DNA of 64,000 nt from JBFGCT01 sp963825565 (GCA_963825565.1 CAWGTW010000010.1:1-64000), one strand, 5' to 3'. Shown: positions 16,812-26,913, numbered from the stretch's first letter. Program-made: numbers and translations. The notes: generated by a model not told the origin, from the letters alone.

Positions 16812-17975
16812 TCACCACCCGCCCGATCTGATCTCGTCGCCGTCGGCGTCGAGGTCACGTCCGGCGAAACGGAGTGCCCCGGGTGTCGCCGACAACCTCG
16901 CGATCAGACTCTGCATCGGGGTGCCATCGAGCGATTCGATGGCACCCCGCTGCGCGTAATGGGGGTCGTGCGCGATGTCGGCCATGTCCATCACCGGCCC
17001 GATCGCGGCTTCGGCCCGGTTGAACGCATCGAGCACCTCGGCGCTGCTGCGCGCCGCGCACCACTGCGTCATGATCGCCTCCAACTCGGTGCGGTGGGCC
17101 GCCCGATCGGTGAACGTCGCGAACCGCTCGTCGCCCGCCACGCCCAACACGTCGAGCACCCGCGCGGCGACGCTGTCGCTGCTGGTCGACACCGCCACCC
17201 ACACCCCGTCGGCGCAGCGGTAGGTGCCACGCGGGACGGTGTACGGCAACCCGGCGCCCAGCCGCGGCTGCTGCTCTCCGGTGACGCCGTACAGCGACAC
17301 GAGCGGCCCCATCAGCTGGAACATCGTCTCGAGCAGGTTGACATCGACCACTTGGCCGACGCCGGAGTGGACGGCGACCATCGTGGCGAACGCCGCCGCC
17401 AGGCCGGTCGCCTCGTCGGTCAGCGCGATCGGCGGGAGTAGCGGCTGCCCGTCGGCCTCGCCGCTGAGTGACGCCAGGCCCGACATCGCCTCGGCGATCG
17501 TCGCGAACCCCGGCCGGGAGGCGTACGGCCCGTCCTGACCGAAGCCGGTCACGCGGGTGATCACGAGGCCCGGGTTGCGCCCGTGGAGCACCTCGGGTCC
17601 GAGCCCCAGTCGTTCGAGCGTCCCGGGCCGGGAGTTCTCGACCAGCACGTCTGCGTCGTCGACGAGCCGGAGCAGGATCGCTCGGTCGTCGTCGCGCTTG
17701 ACGTCGAGAACGACGGTCCGCTTGTTGCGGTTGACGAGCTTCCACCACAGCCCGGTGCCGTCGCGCGGATCCCGCCAGGCCATGTTGCGCAGGCTGTCGC
17801 CCTCCGGACGTTCGACCTTGATCACGTCGGCGCCGAAGTCGGCGAGGTAGCGCGCGCAGTTCGGTCCGGCGAGCACCGTCGACATGTCGATCACGCGCAG
17901 GTCGGCGAGCGGCCCGGGCGCGACGCTGCCGATTTCTTGACGATCTCGCCCTTGATGTCGACCCTCTGCGGTCAT
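16812..17975 (-). CDS. CaiB/BaiF family (class III) CoA-transferase
   Basis: The 387-residue enzyme moves CoA between carboxylic acids, in the family of formyl-CoA transferase and alpha-methylacyl-CoA racemase. It begins its core with LADLRVIDMSTVLAGP and the signature ADFGADVIKVERPEGD, then WWKLVNRNKRTVVLD. The central GFATIAEAMSG region is close to where the catalytic Asp lies in the family. Length is normal. The ATG at 17975 is preferred; a longer frame upstream would run into the promoter region of the pilin operon. It is divergent from the pilin operon and convergent with the MT0933-like gene. The substrate is not predictable. Confidence 0.88.
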   Translation of the reverse strand: MTAEGRHQGRDRQEIGSVAPGPLADLRVIDMSTVLAGPNCARYLADFGADVIKVERPEGDSLRNMAWRDPRDGTGLWWKLVNRNKRTVVLDVKRDDDRAILLRLVDDADVLVENSRPGTLERLGLGPEVLHGRNPGLVITRVTGFGQDGPYASRPGFATIAEAMSGLASLSGEADGQPLLPPIALTDEATGLAAAFATMVAVHSGVGQVVDVNLLETMFQLMGPLVSLYGVTGEQQPRLGAGLPYTVPRGTYRCADGVWVAVSTSSDSVAARVLDVLGVAGDERFATFTDRAAHRTELEAIMTQWCAARSSAEVLDAFNRAEAAIGPVMDMADIAHDPHYAQRGAIESLDGTPMQSLIARLSATPGALRFAGRDLDADGDEIRSGGW

Positions 17976-18124
17976 CTGCCGATTGTGACACCGTGCGCGT
18001 CCGAACCCGCGTTTCCCCTGTTCCGTCAAGGTTTCTTGACTTTGCATTCCCCTGACTCCAGCCCGTACCGGCGTTGTCGAAGCACTCCATAGGTTCGAAA
18101 CCGTTCCAGCGAGGCAACCAAGAG

Positions 18125-18637
18125 ATGGACGACGTAGTGAACGAATCCAGCATCCCCCGACTCCGTCGGCACGATCCCCCGGACGAGCCGACCGATCGCC
18201 TGGCCGATGCGCGAGACGACGACGGCTCGACGCTCGTCGAGATCCTGATCTCGATGGTGTTGATCGGCATGGTCGTCGTCAGCATGATGGCGGCGATGCG
18301 CTCGGGGATCCGAGCGTCATCGCTCGTGTTCGAGGGCGCGAAGACCGAGACGGTGCTGCTCAACGCCGGCGACCGAGTCGCCCGGGCACCGCAACTCTGT
18401 TCCTACGAGGCCTACGTCGACGCTGCCGCGATTGCGGAGGGCTGGCCCGACACCGCGACGACGGTCACGGTCGATCGCCTCGTCGCGAACACCGGTGACC
18501 CCGCAGTCGACTGGGTGCCGCAAACCTGCCCCGCCGACGTCGGCCCCTTCGACGTCCAACGAATGACGATCACGGCGTCGGATCCCGACGGCGCCATCAC
18601 ACGAACCCTCACGGTGGTGAAGAGCAATGTTGACTGA
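18125..18637 (+). CDS. Minor pseudopilin with long leader
   Basis: The 170-residue protein carries a type IV prepilin N-terminus: a 34-residue acidic leader ending DDDG, then STLVEILISMVLIGMVVV with the conserved Glu at mature position 5. Cleavage after Gly34 by PilD (gene at 56924) is expected. The C-terminal domain is small, with two Cys that may pair. It is the first of three overlapping genes, where it would sit in a tip or priming complex with the two next products. A GAGG site is present upstream of the ATG. The region 17976-18124 holds a TTGAC-like element but no copy of the sigma-28-like motif. Confidence 0.82.
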   Translation: MDDVVNESSIPRLRRHDPPDEPTDRLADARDDDGSTLVEILISMVLIGMVVVSMMAAMRSGIRASSLVFEGAKTETVLLNAGDRVARAPQLCSYEAYVDAAAIAEGWPDTATTVTVDRLVANTGDPAVDWVPQTCPADVGPFDVQRMTITASDPDGAITRTLTVVKSNVD

Positions 18638-20582
18638 AACACTCCACAAGGCCCGCAGCGGTCGCGACCGCGACGCGGGGATGACGCTCCCCGAACTGCT
18701 GATCGTCATCTCGGTGATGGGCCTGCTCGTTACCGTCATCGCCGCGGCGATCACCGTGTCGTTCCGGACGATCGGCGGGACCGAGGGTCGGGTGAACGTC
18801 GCCCGCGCCGAGCAGGCGATCGACACCTGGCTGCCCGCCGACCTGACCTCGACCGACGTCACCGACATGGCGTTGCCCGCGGTCGATACCGACCCTGCGG
18901 CGTCGCCGTGCGGCAACTGCGGGAGCATCGATCTGTCGGGTGCCAACGCGCTCCAGCTGGCGTGGAAGACCACGCTGCCCGGATCGCCTCCGGTCGACGT
19001 GATCACCCGCGTCCAGTACCAGTACATCCAGGTCGACGGCGAGTGGCAGATCCAGCGCATCGAGTGCGTCGGCGGCGAGCCGTGCACGATGAACGTCGTC
19101 CTCCACGAGCTGAAGGCGCCGCCCGATATCGCCACGTACGACCCCGATCTCGTCCGCCCGGTCTGGGTGATGGACGTCGCCGCCCCGAACGACCCGGCGG
19201 CGCTGGCGCTCAGCGACAACGCCCGCCGGATCATCGTCACCATCGACGGCGGTGGCGACAGTGACGGAGCCGGCGGTGGTACGAACAACGTCAACCTGAC
19301 CGCCGGTGGTACGACGACCAGCCAGATCGACGCCGACGAGTTCACCGTCCCGGCGTTCGTCCGGGCCCGGTCGCGCTGCGGCGGCCCGGTGACGCTGATC
19401 GTCGACGACTCCGGTTCGATCGGTGGCGCGGTCAACACCGTCGTCGAGCCGGGTGTCGAGGCGTTCATCGAGGCGTTCCGCGGCACACCGACCCAGGTGC
19501 AGGTCATCAAGTTCTCCAACCAGGCGACCGCGCTCGGCAGCGGGAGCTGGCACAACTACGTCGACATGACCAACGACGCCGCCGTCAACGCGCTCAAGGC
19601 CTCGGTGGCCCCGAGTCTCGTCGCCAACGGCGGCACCAACTGGGAGGAGGCGTTCTTCCACACGCTGAAGGACAGCAACGGTGATCCCGCGCCGGTGCTC
19701 CCCAACCGGATCGTCTTCTTCACCGATGGCGTCCCGACGGTCAACCGGGCCTGGAGCCCGAATCCGTGGGGCCTCGACTTCTCCAACGGGCCGGTCATCC
19801 ATTACAACGCCGGTCGCTACACCAGCCCGTGGCCGGTGTCGAACGGGTCGGCGTTCCATCAGGAGTCCTGGGATCGCGCCGACGTGATCCTGGACGACTA
19901 TCGCGGCATCGACCTGATCTTCGTCGGGGTGGGTCCGGGCCTCGATCAGCCTGGCCAATGGATCCACAACCCGGCCGTGTACGAGAACCTGTCCGCCCCA
20001 CCGGCACCAGCGGTCACCAAGACCGGCGCCGAGACCCTCGCATACCTGCTGGCGAACGCCCCCACGGGCCAGGTCCCCGCGATCTACGACGCGGTCAATC
20101 AGGAGTACACCAACCCCGAGACCGCCGACTTCTACGACATCGACTCGTTCAACCCGGTCTCGTTCGGCGCCGCGATGAAGGCGGCGGCGCTGAAGGATTG
20201 CGGCGGCACGCTCACGATCCAGACCCGGTTCCCGGACGGGACGTCGGTCCCCGACGAGTTCGTGTACGAGAACGTCGAGTACCGCAACGACGACGGGACG
20301 CCGGTCACCGCCGACCCCCGGCGGGTGACGACCTCGGCTTCGTTCCGCACCGGGACGTTCGACTTCGAGATCCCGGCCACCTCCACGTACTTCGAGGTCG
20401 ATGTCGTGCCCCAGGAGCTCGAGACGCTGAGCGGGTTCGGCTTCGGTGGATGGTCGTGCCGGGCGGGCATCACGAGCAAGGCGACCACCGCGATCCCGAT
20501 CGACGGGTCGTCCTTCCAGGGCTTCAAGGTCCAGGTCAAGGCGAACGAAGCGGTCTCCTGCGTCCTGACGGTGACGCCATGA
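18627..20582 (+). CDS. Modular pilin with von Willebrand A domain
   Basis: The 651-residue protein joins a type IV pilin N-terminus to an adhesive domain. The leader of 18 residues ends in Gly and is followed by MTLPELLIVISVMGLL, with Glu5. After a pilin-like part with a Cys-rich loop (CGNCG) comes a vWA domain from about residue 250 with a complete metal-ion-dependent adhesion site: DDSGSIG (about 260), the Thr in GGTNWEE and FFTDGVPT. The C-terminal 110 residues are beta-rich with further Cys. Pilins of this design (for example PilB of Streptococcus sanguinis) sit at the pilus tip and bind host or matrix proteins. The gene overlaps its upstream neighbour by 11 bases and the next by ATGA. 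Confidence 0.85.
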   Translation: MLTETLHKARSGRDRDAGMTLPELLIVISVMGLLVTVIAAAITVSFRTIGGTEGRVNVARAEQAIDTWLPADLTSTDVTDMALPAVDTDPAASPCGNCGSIDLSGANALQLAWKTTLPGSPPVDVITRVQYQYIQVDGEWQIQRIECVGGEPCTMNVVLHELKAPPDIATYDPDLVRPVWVMDVAAPNDPAALALSDNARRIIVTIDGGGDSDGAGGGTNNVNLTAGGTTTSQIDADEFTVPAFVRARSRCGGPVTLIVDDSGSIGGAVNTVVEPGVEAFIEAFRGTPTQVQVIKFSNQATALGSGSWHNYVDMTNDAAVNALKASVAPSLVANGGTNWEEAFFHTLKDSNGDPAPVLPNRIVFFTDGVPTVNRAWSPNPWGLDFSNGPVIHYNAGRYTSPWPVSNGSAFHQESWDRADVILDDYRGIDLIFVGVGPGLDQPGQWIHNPAVYENLSAPPAPAVTKTGAETLAYLLANAPTGQVPAIYDAVNQEYTNPETADFYDIDSFNPVSFGAAMKAAALKDCGGTLTIQTRFPDGTSVPDEFVYENVEYRNDDGTPVTADPRRVTTSASFRTGTFDFEIPATSTYFEVDVVPQELETLSGFGFGGWSCRAGITSKATTAIPIDGSSFQGFKVQVKANEAVSCVLTVTP

Positions 20583-22825
20583 GCGGCCGCCGAATCGATC
20601 CCGCCGTCGACCGACTCGGTTCGGCCGAACGGCCGGCGGACGAGGGCACGATCCTCGTGATGGTGCTGGTGATGATGGTGATCGGCGCGCTGATCGTCCT
20701 GCCGGTGCTCGTCTACACGATGACGGTCTTCCGCGCCGGGACCGTCCAGACCAACAAGGCGGAAGCCGTCGAGCTCGCCCGGGGCGGCACCTGGGTGGCG
20801 CTGAGCAACCAGGAGAGCCTCTACGACCTGTGCGGCGTCGCCAGCGTGCCGCCGGCACCACCGTCCCCTCCGGTCGCGCTGCCCCAATCGCTGTCGAACG
20901 TGTCGACCACGTGCCAGGTCGTGCAGACCGAGACGCTCCGGCCGGTGGCGGAGATCCCGTTCCACCTCGCGCTGGTCCAGTCGGATGTGACCGTGCCGGC
21001 GCAGATCGCCGATCCGATCAACGACTACCCGAGCCCGAACTCGACCGCGATCGACCCGGCCGATTTCGACGCGTGGCTCGACGCGCCGGACTGGTCGTCC
21101 GACCCGCTGGCCGGCAAGGTGTGGGTGCCGCAGCTCCCCGTGCAGGCGACGAGCACCGGCACGCGCGACACCACGATGATCCCCGGCTACGAAGATCCGC
21201 TCTACGCGGGACAGACGTGTCGGGTGTTCTTCCCCGGCACGTTCAACGCCCAGATCGACATCGACACGCCGACGTACTTCACGTCAGGGGTCTACTACTT
21301 CACTCAACCGATCGTGCTGCACAACGGCGCCGACGTCGTCGTCGGCAACGGTGGGGCCGGTGGCTGCACGACCGACTTCGAGGCGATCGCCAGCGCGGTC
21401 GCGGTCCCCGATCCGTTGAACATGAGCGGGTACGGCGGCACCTTCGTGCTGGGCGACGACGCCCGGATCATCGTCGACGACTCGACCCCGGCCGACGGTG
21501 ACATCCGGTTCGCCATGAACCAGCGCATCGTCTCGCCGGACGAGACGAGCGTCGCGGCGTCGCTCAACGTCTCGATCGTGTCGGTCAACGGCACGCACGA
21601 GCCGCTGTCCGGCCCCGAGGTGCTCGGCGACGACCTGATCGTCCCCGGCGTGATCCACGTGCCGGCATCGACCGTCGACACCGGCGATCCCGTCCCGCCG
21701 CGGGCCGTCGACTCCGGCTACACGCCGTCCAATCTGACCGCCAAGTCGTTCAAGCCCGATCCGCCGACGATCGTCTCCGTCGACGACTACCAGCGGCCCG
21801 GATTCCCTCCGGCCCGTGGACGGCTCACCGTGAGGTGGAACGCCCCGGCCGACAACGGATCGCCGATCACCGGGTACACAGCAACCGATGTGAACACCGG
21901 GTTGTCGTGCTCGCCGATGGCGCCGACCCTGCCCGACACCAGCGTCCAGACGTCGTGCATCATCAAAGGTATCGAGCACAGCTCCGGACAGCATCCGACC
22001 GTCGTGGTCACCGCGACGAACGCACTGGGCACGAGCGATCCGTCGGCGCCGGTCGACGGGCAGCGCGTCGACCTCGTCGGCGGAACGCAGTCGCCGATCA
22101 TGTGGCCGCCCGACGCACCGCTCAACCCGACGATCACCGACGTGTACCTCGACGGGATCCGTGTCGACTGGGATCCGCCTGCTGACGACAACGGCGGCCC
22201 GGTCACCGGCTACCGGGTCACGGCCACACCGACCGTTCCCGGCCCGCCGATCGTCTCCTGCGAGGCGTGGTGGGACGAGACCGACTGCATCCTGCGGGCC
22301 AGTGACGGCCTCGTCGGAGACGGGACCGTCGCCTATGTGATCGACGTCGTCGCCCTGCAGCACGAGGAGCCCCCCGCGGCCGACTATCCCTCGGCTCCCG
22401 CGGTGATCGCGGCGCTGCCGATCATCTTCGACCCGGGGGCTGACCCGGCGCCCTTCCAGGTCCCCGTGGTGATCGCGGGGATTCGGGTGCCCGACCCCAT
22501 CCTCCAGTTCACGACCTCGGGGAGCACGTCGACCGACATCTCGATCGAGGGCTACGTCGCGGTGCCCCAGGGCCGCATCGAGATCGATGTCGTCGATCCG
22601 GTGAGCACCGAGGTGTCGATGCTGGGCGGGATCGTCGCCGGCCAGATGACGATCGGGCCATCGGTCGATCCTGGCCGGCTCGACATCCGGCTGGACAATC
22701 CGGTGGCGCAGAAGCGGGTGCGGATCATCAGCACGACCTCGGGCGCACACCGAGCGGTATCCGACGCAGTGGTCCAGGTCAACCGGTCCGGGTCGATCGC
22801 CATCAACTCCTGGGTGGTCCAGTAG
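20579..22825 (+). CDS. PilX-like large pilus-associated protein with fibronectin III domains
   Basis: The 748-residue product has an N-terminal helix (TILVMVLVMMVIGALIVLP, about 24-45) preceded by an acidic stretch and Gly, like PilX-type minor pilins, but without the usual Glu5. A long extracellular part follows, of unknown fold and with several Cys. Two fibronectin type III-like domains lie at about 390-490 and 510-600 (each with a W-x-x-P-x-D-N-G core such as VDWDPPADDNGGP), then a beta-rich C-terminus. It is coupled to the vWA pilin gene by an ATGA overlap, so the two likely act in one tip or surface complex. It ends 7 bases from a convergent ABC exporter gene. Confidence 0.75.
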   Translation: MSGRRIDPAVDRLGSAERPADEGTILVMVLVMMVIGALIVLPVLVYTMTVFRAGTVQTNKAEAVELARGGTWVALSNQESLYDLCGVASVPPAPPSPPVALPQSLSNVSTTCQVVQTETLRPVAEIPFHLALVQSDVTVPAQIADPINDYPSPNSTAIDPADFDAWLDAPDWSSDPLAGKVWVPQLPVQATSTGTRDTTMIPGYEDPLYAGQTCRVFFPGTFNAQIDIDTPTYFTSGVYYFTQPIVLHNGADVVVGNGGAGGCTTDFEAIASAVAVPDPLNMSGYGGTFVLGDDARIIVDDSTPADGDIRFAMNQRIVSPDETSVAASLNVSIVSVNGTHEPLSGPEVLGDDLIVPGVIHVPASTVDTGDPVPPRAVDSGYTPSNLTAKSFKPDPPTIVSVDDYQRPGFPPARGRLTVRWNAPADNGSPITGYTATDVNTGLSCSPMAPTLPDTSVQTSCIIKGIEHSSGQHPTVVVTATNALGTSDPSAPVDGQRVDLVGGTQSPIMWPPDAPLNPTITDVYLDGIRVDWDPPADDNGGPVTGYRVTATPTVPGPPIVSCEAWWDETDCILRASDGLVGDGTVAYVIDVVALQHEEPPAADYPSAPAVIAALPIIFDPGADPAPFQVPVVIAGIRVPDPILQFTTSGSTSTDISIEGYVAVPQGRIEIDVVDPVSTEVSMLGGIVAGQMTIGPSVDPGRLDIRLDNPVAQKRVRIISTTSGAHRAVSDAVVQVNRSGSIAINSWVVQ

Positions 22826-22832
22826 CCGGCCC

Positions 22833-24695
22833 TCACATGGCGACGAGCTCGCCGGCCGCGAGCTGACCGGCGTACCGTCCTCCGGCGGCGACCAGTTGGT
22901 CGTGGCTGCCGATCTCGACGATCCGGCCGCCCTCGACGAACGCGATGCGGTCGGCGCTGCGGATCGTCGAGAGGCGATGGGCGATGACCAGTGCAGTGCG
23001 ACCCTCCATCGCGTGCTCGAGCGCGGCCTGGATCAGCGCTTCGTTCTCGTTGTCGAGGTGGCTCGTCGCCTCGTCGAGGATCATGATCGCCGGGTCCTTC
23101 AGCAGGAGGCGGGCGATCGCCAGCCGCTGCTTCTCGCCGCCGCTCAACCGGTAGCCGCGCTCACCGACGATCGTGTCGTACCCGTCCGGCAGCGCGGCGA
23201 TCGTGTCGTGGATGCGTGCCGCCTGCGCGGCGGCGACGACCTCCTCGTAGGTCGCGTCCGGATCGGCGTAGCGCAGGTTGTCGCCGATCGACTCGTGGAA
23301 CAGGTGCGGGTCCTGGGAGACCACGCCGATCGACGTGCGCAGCGAGTCGAGCGTGAGGTCGCGGACGTCGTGGCCGTCGATGCGGACGGCGCCGGACGTG
23401 ACGTCGTACAGACGGGGGACGAGTTGCACCGTCGTCGACTTCCCCGCACCGGACGCACCGACCAACGCGACCGTCTCGCCTGCCGACACGGTCAGTGTCA
23501 GCCCGCGCAGGACGTCGACGTCGGGGTCGGCGTCGCTGCCGAGCCCCACGTTCTGTTCCATCGACGGGATCGCGCTGGCGCTCGCCGGCGGGTAGCGGAA
23601 CACGACGTCGTCGAACTCGACCGTGCCGCGGGGATCGATGAGGTCGATCGCCCCCGGCTTCTCCTGGATCGCCTCCGGTGCGTCGAGCACCTCGAAGACC
23701 CGCTCGAAGCTGACCATCGAGGTCATCAGGTCGACCCGGGCGTTGGTCAGCCCGGTCAGCGGCTGGTACACCCGAGTCACGAACGCAGCGAGTGCCACCA
23801 GTGTGCCGGTCGAGATCGAGCCGTCGACGACCATCAGCGCGCCGACGCCGTAGATCGCCGCCGTCCCGATCGCCCCGACCAGGCCGAGGGCGACGAAGAA
23901 CACCCGGCCGTACAGTGCCGCCCGGACGCCGGTGTCGCGCACGCCCGCCGCCCGCCGTTCGAAGTCGGACCGCTCCCGGCCACTCGATCCGAACAGCTTG
24001 ACCAGCGTCGCTCCGGCGACGTTGAACCGTTCGGTCATCTGCGTGTTCATCGCCGCGTTGTACCCCATCTGCTCGCGCGAGATGTCCTGCAGGCGGTGCC
24101 CGACCCGCCGGGCGGGGACGATGAACAGCGGGAGCACGACGAGGGTCAGCAGCGTGAGCCGCCACTCGAGGGCGAACATCGCGGCCAGCGTCGTCGCCAG
24201 CACGATGACGTTGCTGACGACGCTGCCGAGCGTGCTGGTCACCGCCGTCTGCGCGCCGATCACGTCGTTGTTGAGGCGCGACGTGATCGAGCCGGTCGGC
24301 GTGCGGGTGAAGAAGGCCAGCGGCATCCGCTGGACCTTGGCGAACAGCGCGCCCCGCAGGTCGTAGATCAGGCCCTCGCCGACGCGGGCGCTGCCCCAGC
24401 GCTGGACGATCGCCAGACCGGCGTCGGCGAGCGCGGCGGCCACGGCGATCGAAGCGAGCAGGACGATCTGGCCACGGTCGCTGGCCGGGATCGCGGTGTC
24501 GATGATCGCCCTGACCACGAACGGGGCGACGAGCGCGAGCAGTGCCGAGGCGAGGATCGAGACGAGGAACAGGGCGATCGTGCGGCGGTACGGGTGGGCG
24601 AACTGCCACACGCGACGCAGCGTGTTGCGGTCGAGCTCGGCGCCCTTCACCGCATCTCGATCGCCGGGCATCATGTGGTGGGGGGCCATCCGCAT
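22833..24695 (-). CDS. ABC exporter, fused permease and ATPase (MsbA/LmrA-like)
   Basis: The 620-residue half-transporter has a six-helix membrane domain (about residues 35-330) and a C-terminal nucleotide-binding domain. The latter shows Walker A GASGAGKST, signature LSGGEKQRLA, Walker B IMILDEATSHLD and the switch His in IAHRLS. It should work as a homodimer exporting lipid or drug-like molecules. An insertion of about 25 residues (QNVGLGSDADPDVD) lies just before the Walker A strand. It stands alone between the pilin operon, with which it converges, and the divergent hydrolase gene. Confidence 0.93.
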   Translation of the reverse strand: MRMAPHHMMPGDRDAVKGAELDRNTLRRVWQFAHPYRRTIALFLVSILASALLALVAPFVVRAIIDTAIPASDRGQIVLLASIAVAAALADAGLAIVQRWGSARVGEGLIYDLRGALFAKVQRMPLAFFTRTPTGSITSRLNNDVIGAQTAVTSTLGSVVSNVIVLATTLAAMFALEWRLTLLTLVVLPLFIVPARRVGHRLQDISREQMGYNAAMNTQMTERFNVAGATLVKLFGSSGRERSDFERRAAGVRDTGVRAALYGRVFFVALGLVGAIGTAAIYGVGALMVVDGSISTGTLVALAAFVTRVYQPLTGLTNARVDLMTSMVSFERVFEVLDAPEAIQEKPGAIDLIDPRGTVEFDDVVFRYPPASASAIPSMEQNVGLGSDADPDVDVLRGLTLTVSAGETVALVGASGAGKSTTVQLVPRLYDVTSGAVRIDGHDVRDLTLDSLRTSIGVVSQDPHLFHESIGDNLRYADPDATYEEVVAAAQAARIHDTIAALPDGYDTIVGERGYRLSGGEKQRLAIARLLLKDPAIMILDEATSHLDNENEALIQAALEHAMEGRTALVIAHRLSTIRSADRIAFVEGGRIVEIGSHDQLVAAGGRYAGQLAAGELVAM

Positions 24696-24775
24696 CCCGT
24701 CACGCTACGGCCGCGCCAGGCCGATCCGAAGGAGGCGACAGCGCCGGAACGGGGATCGGCCGTACGCTGGGGCCG

Positions 24776-26434
24776 ATGCCGTCGACCCCCACGCCGCCCT
24801 CGTCGGCCCCTCGCCCGAGCCGGGCGGCCATCGACCCGCTGACCCGCACGCACCTCCGCTCGGCCGTGCTCGCGGTCCCGCTCGCCGCGATGCTCGCTCT
24901 GGCGGCGTGCAGCTCCGACCCCGCCGAGTCGGACCCTCCGCCGATCACGCGCGACGTGTCGGAGGCGGCGGCCTCGACGACCGCCACGCCGTCGCCGTCG
25001 TCCGGGGGCACTGCGCAGCCGCCCTCCTCGACGTCGAGCACGAGCACCACCCTGCCACCTCCGCTCGACTACTCGATCGAGTGGGAACCGCTGTCGGACC
25101 GCACCGACGGCGGCTGGCTGACCGTGCCGCTCGACTACGCCGATCCCCAAGGGGCGACGCTCGATCTCTGGGTCGTGCGCCACCGCGCTCCCGAGGACCA
25201 GCGGATCGGGGTGCTGCTGGCCAACAACGGCGGCCCGGGTGCAGACGCGAGCACGATCGCCGCCAACGCGACGCTGTGGTTCCCGCGCGAGCTCACCGAC
25301 CGGTTCGACGTCGTCTCCTGGGACCCGCGCGGCACGGGCGTCAGCGAGGGGGCGGTCGACTGCATCGACGACGACGAGTACGACCGGTTCTTCTCCGAGG
25401 CCGACGTGACGCCCGAGGACGACGCCGAGCGGCAGGTCCTCGTCGACACCGCGGCCGAGTTCGCCGACCGGTGCATCGAACGCGTCGGCGACGCGCTGCA
25501 GTACATCGGCACGAACAACTCCGCCCGCGACATGGACGCCATCCGCCAGGCGCTCGGCGAGCCGCAGGTGTCGTACTTCGGGTTCAGCTACGGCAGCGAG
25601 CTCGGTGGTGTCTGGGCGACGCTGTTCCCCGAGACGGTGCGGGCAGCGGTGTTCGACGGCGCCGCCGACCCCGACGCCGACCTGCTCGAGACCACGCGCC
25701 AGCAGTGGATCGGCTTCGAGGCCGCCTTCAACACGTTCCTCGCCGACTGCAGTGCCCGCTCGTCGTGTGCCTTCCACAACGACGGCGCTGCCGAGGAGGC
25801 GTTCGACGCGTTGCTGCTCGAGCTCGACCGAGAACCGCTGCCGAGCGCGGGCGGTCGTGCCCCGGTCAACGTCGCGGTCGCCGTGACCGCCATCGCCCAG
25901 GCGATGTACGACGACGGCTTCTGGCCGTCCCTCGAACGGGCGCTCGAGGATGCCGCCGCCGGCGACGGCGCCGGTCTCCTCCAACTCCAGGACCTCTACT
26001 ACCAGCGCCAGCGCGACGGCTCGTACAGCAACCTGCTCGAAGCGTTTCAAGCGATCACCTGCGCCGACGATCTGGCGCGGCCGACGGTCGAGGAGTCCGA
26101 CGCCGAAGCCGAGCAGCTGATCGGCGTCGCGCCGCGGTTGTTCCCGTACACGACCGGGTCCTACACCTGCACGTTCTTCCCCGAGTCGCTCGATCCGAGG
26201 CTGGCGATCACCGGCATCGGGGCCGGGCCGATCGTCGTGATCGGCACGACCGGCGACCCGAGCACACCACTCGACAGCAGCCGTCGCATGGCCGAGGCGC
26301 TCGAGGACGGCCGATTCGTCGTCGTCGAGGCGAACCAGCACACCGGCTACGGCGTGAACGACTGCGTCGACGATCTCGTTGCGGACTACCTGGTGCAGCT
26401 CGCCGCGCCCGCCGACGGAACCGTGTGCGCCTGA
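24776..26434 (+). CDS. Lipoprotein alpha/beta hydrolase, TAP-like peptidase
   Basis: The 552-residue protein has a lipoprotein signal (lipobox LAAC, Cys near residue 43) and then a Ser/Thr-rich linker. The alpha/beta hydrolase core has the oxyanion motif NNGGPG, nucleophile Ser in FGFSYGSELGG (about residue 270), acid Asp in GTTGDPSTPL and His in NQHTGYG near the end. This arrangement is that of actinobacterial tripeptidyl aminopeptidases of the SlpD/TAP type, which trim peptides outside the cell. The ATG at 24776 places the signal correctly; a longer frame would overlap the divergent ABC gene. Confidence 0.85.
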   Translation: MPSTPTPPSSAPRPSRAAIDPLTRTHLRSAVLAVPLAAMLALAACSSDPAESDPPPITRDVSEAAASTTATPSPSSGGTAQPPSSTSSTSTTLPPPLDYSIEWEPLSDRTDGGWLTVPLDYADPQGATLDLWVVRHRAPEDQRIGVLLANNGGPGADASTIAANATLWFPRELTDRFDVVSWDPRGTGVSEGAVDCIDDDEYDRFFSEADVTPEDDAERQVLVDTAAEFADRCIERVGDALQYIGTNNSARDMDAIRQALGEPQVSYFGFSYGSELGGVWATLFPETVRAAVFDGAADPDADLLETTRQQWIGFEAAFNTFLADCSARSSCAFHNDGAAEEAFDALLLELDREPLPSAGGRAPVNVAVAVTAIAQAMYDDGFWPSLERALEDAAAGDGAGLLQLQDLYYQRQRDGSYSNLLEAFQAITCADDLARPTVEESDAEAEQLIGVAPRLFPYTTGSYTCTFFPESLDPRLAITGIGAGPIVVIGTTGDPSTPLDSSRRMAEALEDGRFVVVEANQHTGYGVNDCVDDLVADYLVQLAAPADGTVCA

Positions 26435-26886
26435 GGGCTGCACGACGCCCGGGGCGAGGGCACCCGACTCAACTCGTCGAGTGATCGCTGCCCACGTGCT
26501 CCGACTCGGGTCCGGTCGCCAGGTTGGCTTGGCGGACCAGATGTCCCAGCGGGAATCGGCGGTTCGTCGTGAGATCCGCGGTGATCGAATCGCTCGGTGT
26601 CCAGCGATCTCGTGCTCCCTCCGGAAGCCCGGGTGGGGACTCCGTCGCGGTCGTCTCGCCGTCGTGACGACGGGGTCATGTCGCCGCGGTGATCGTGGCG
26701 GCGCCCGAGAACAACTACCCAGCGCCCGTCGAGGTCTCCGGCCACGGTCGGGATTCCGGCCCGCTGCTCACCGACTCACACCCACGGGGTGATGCGACCA
26801 ACACTGTCGGACGGTGACCAACGGTCGATGAGCGGCGTCTCTCTACTGGCGGCCGCGCCGAGCGTCAGAAAGGTGTGAAGAAACCG
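26435..26886. other. 452-base stretch without a recognised gene
   Basis: No frame here looks like a real protein. A short perfect hairpin (CCGTCG-tga-CGACGG, 26659-26673) without a T run is the only structure seen. The right end leads into the sigma-28-like promoter of the PAS-GGDEF-EAL gene. Confidence 0.45.
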
Positions 26887-26913
26887 TCAAGTTCATGGCC
26901 CATCCAGCCGAAA
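26887..26913 (+). promoter_or_regulatory. Sigma-28-like promoter before the PAS-GGDEF-EAL gene
   Basis: TCAAG (26887-26891) and CCGAAA (26908-26913) are separated by 16 bases. This is the layout found at five other places in the window and is close to the FliA/WhiG pattern TAAAG-N15-CCGATAA. Transcription would start near 26920, leaving the ATG at 26922 almost leaderless. Confidence 0.55.

Noticed and set aside
18022..18060. TCAAG near 18025 as a sigma-28-like promoter for the minor-pilin operon
   Set aside because: No CCGATA-like box follows at 15-16 bases.
24542..24775. Longer start for the TAP-like hydrolase
   Set aside because: It overlaps the divergent ABC exporter gene and would bury the lipoprotein signal.
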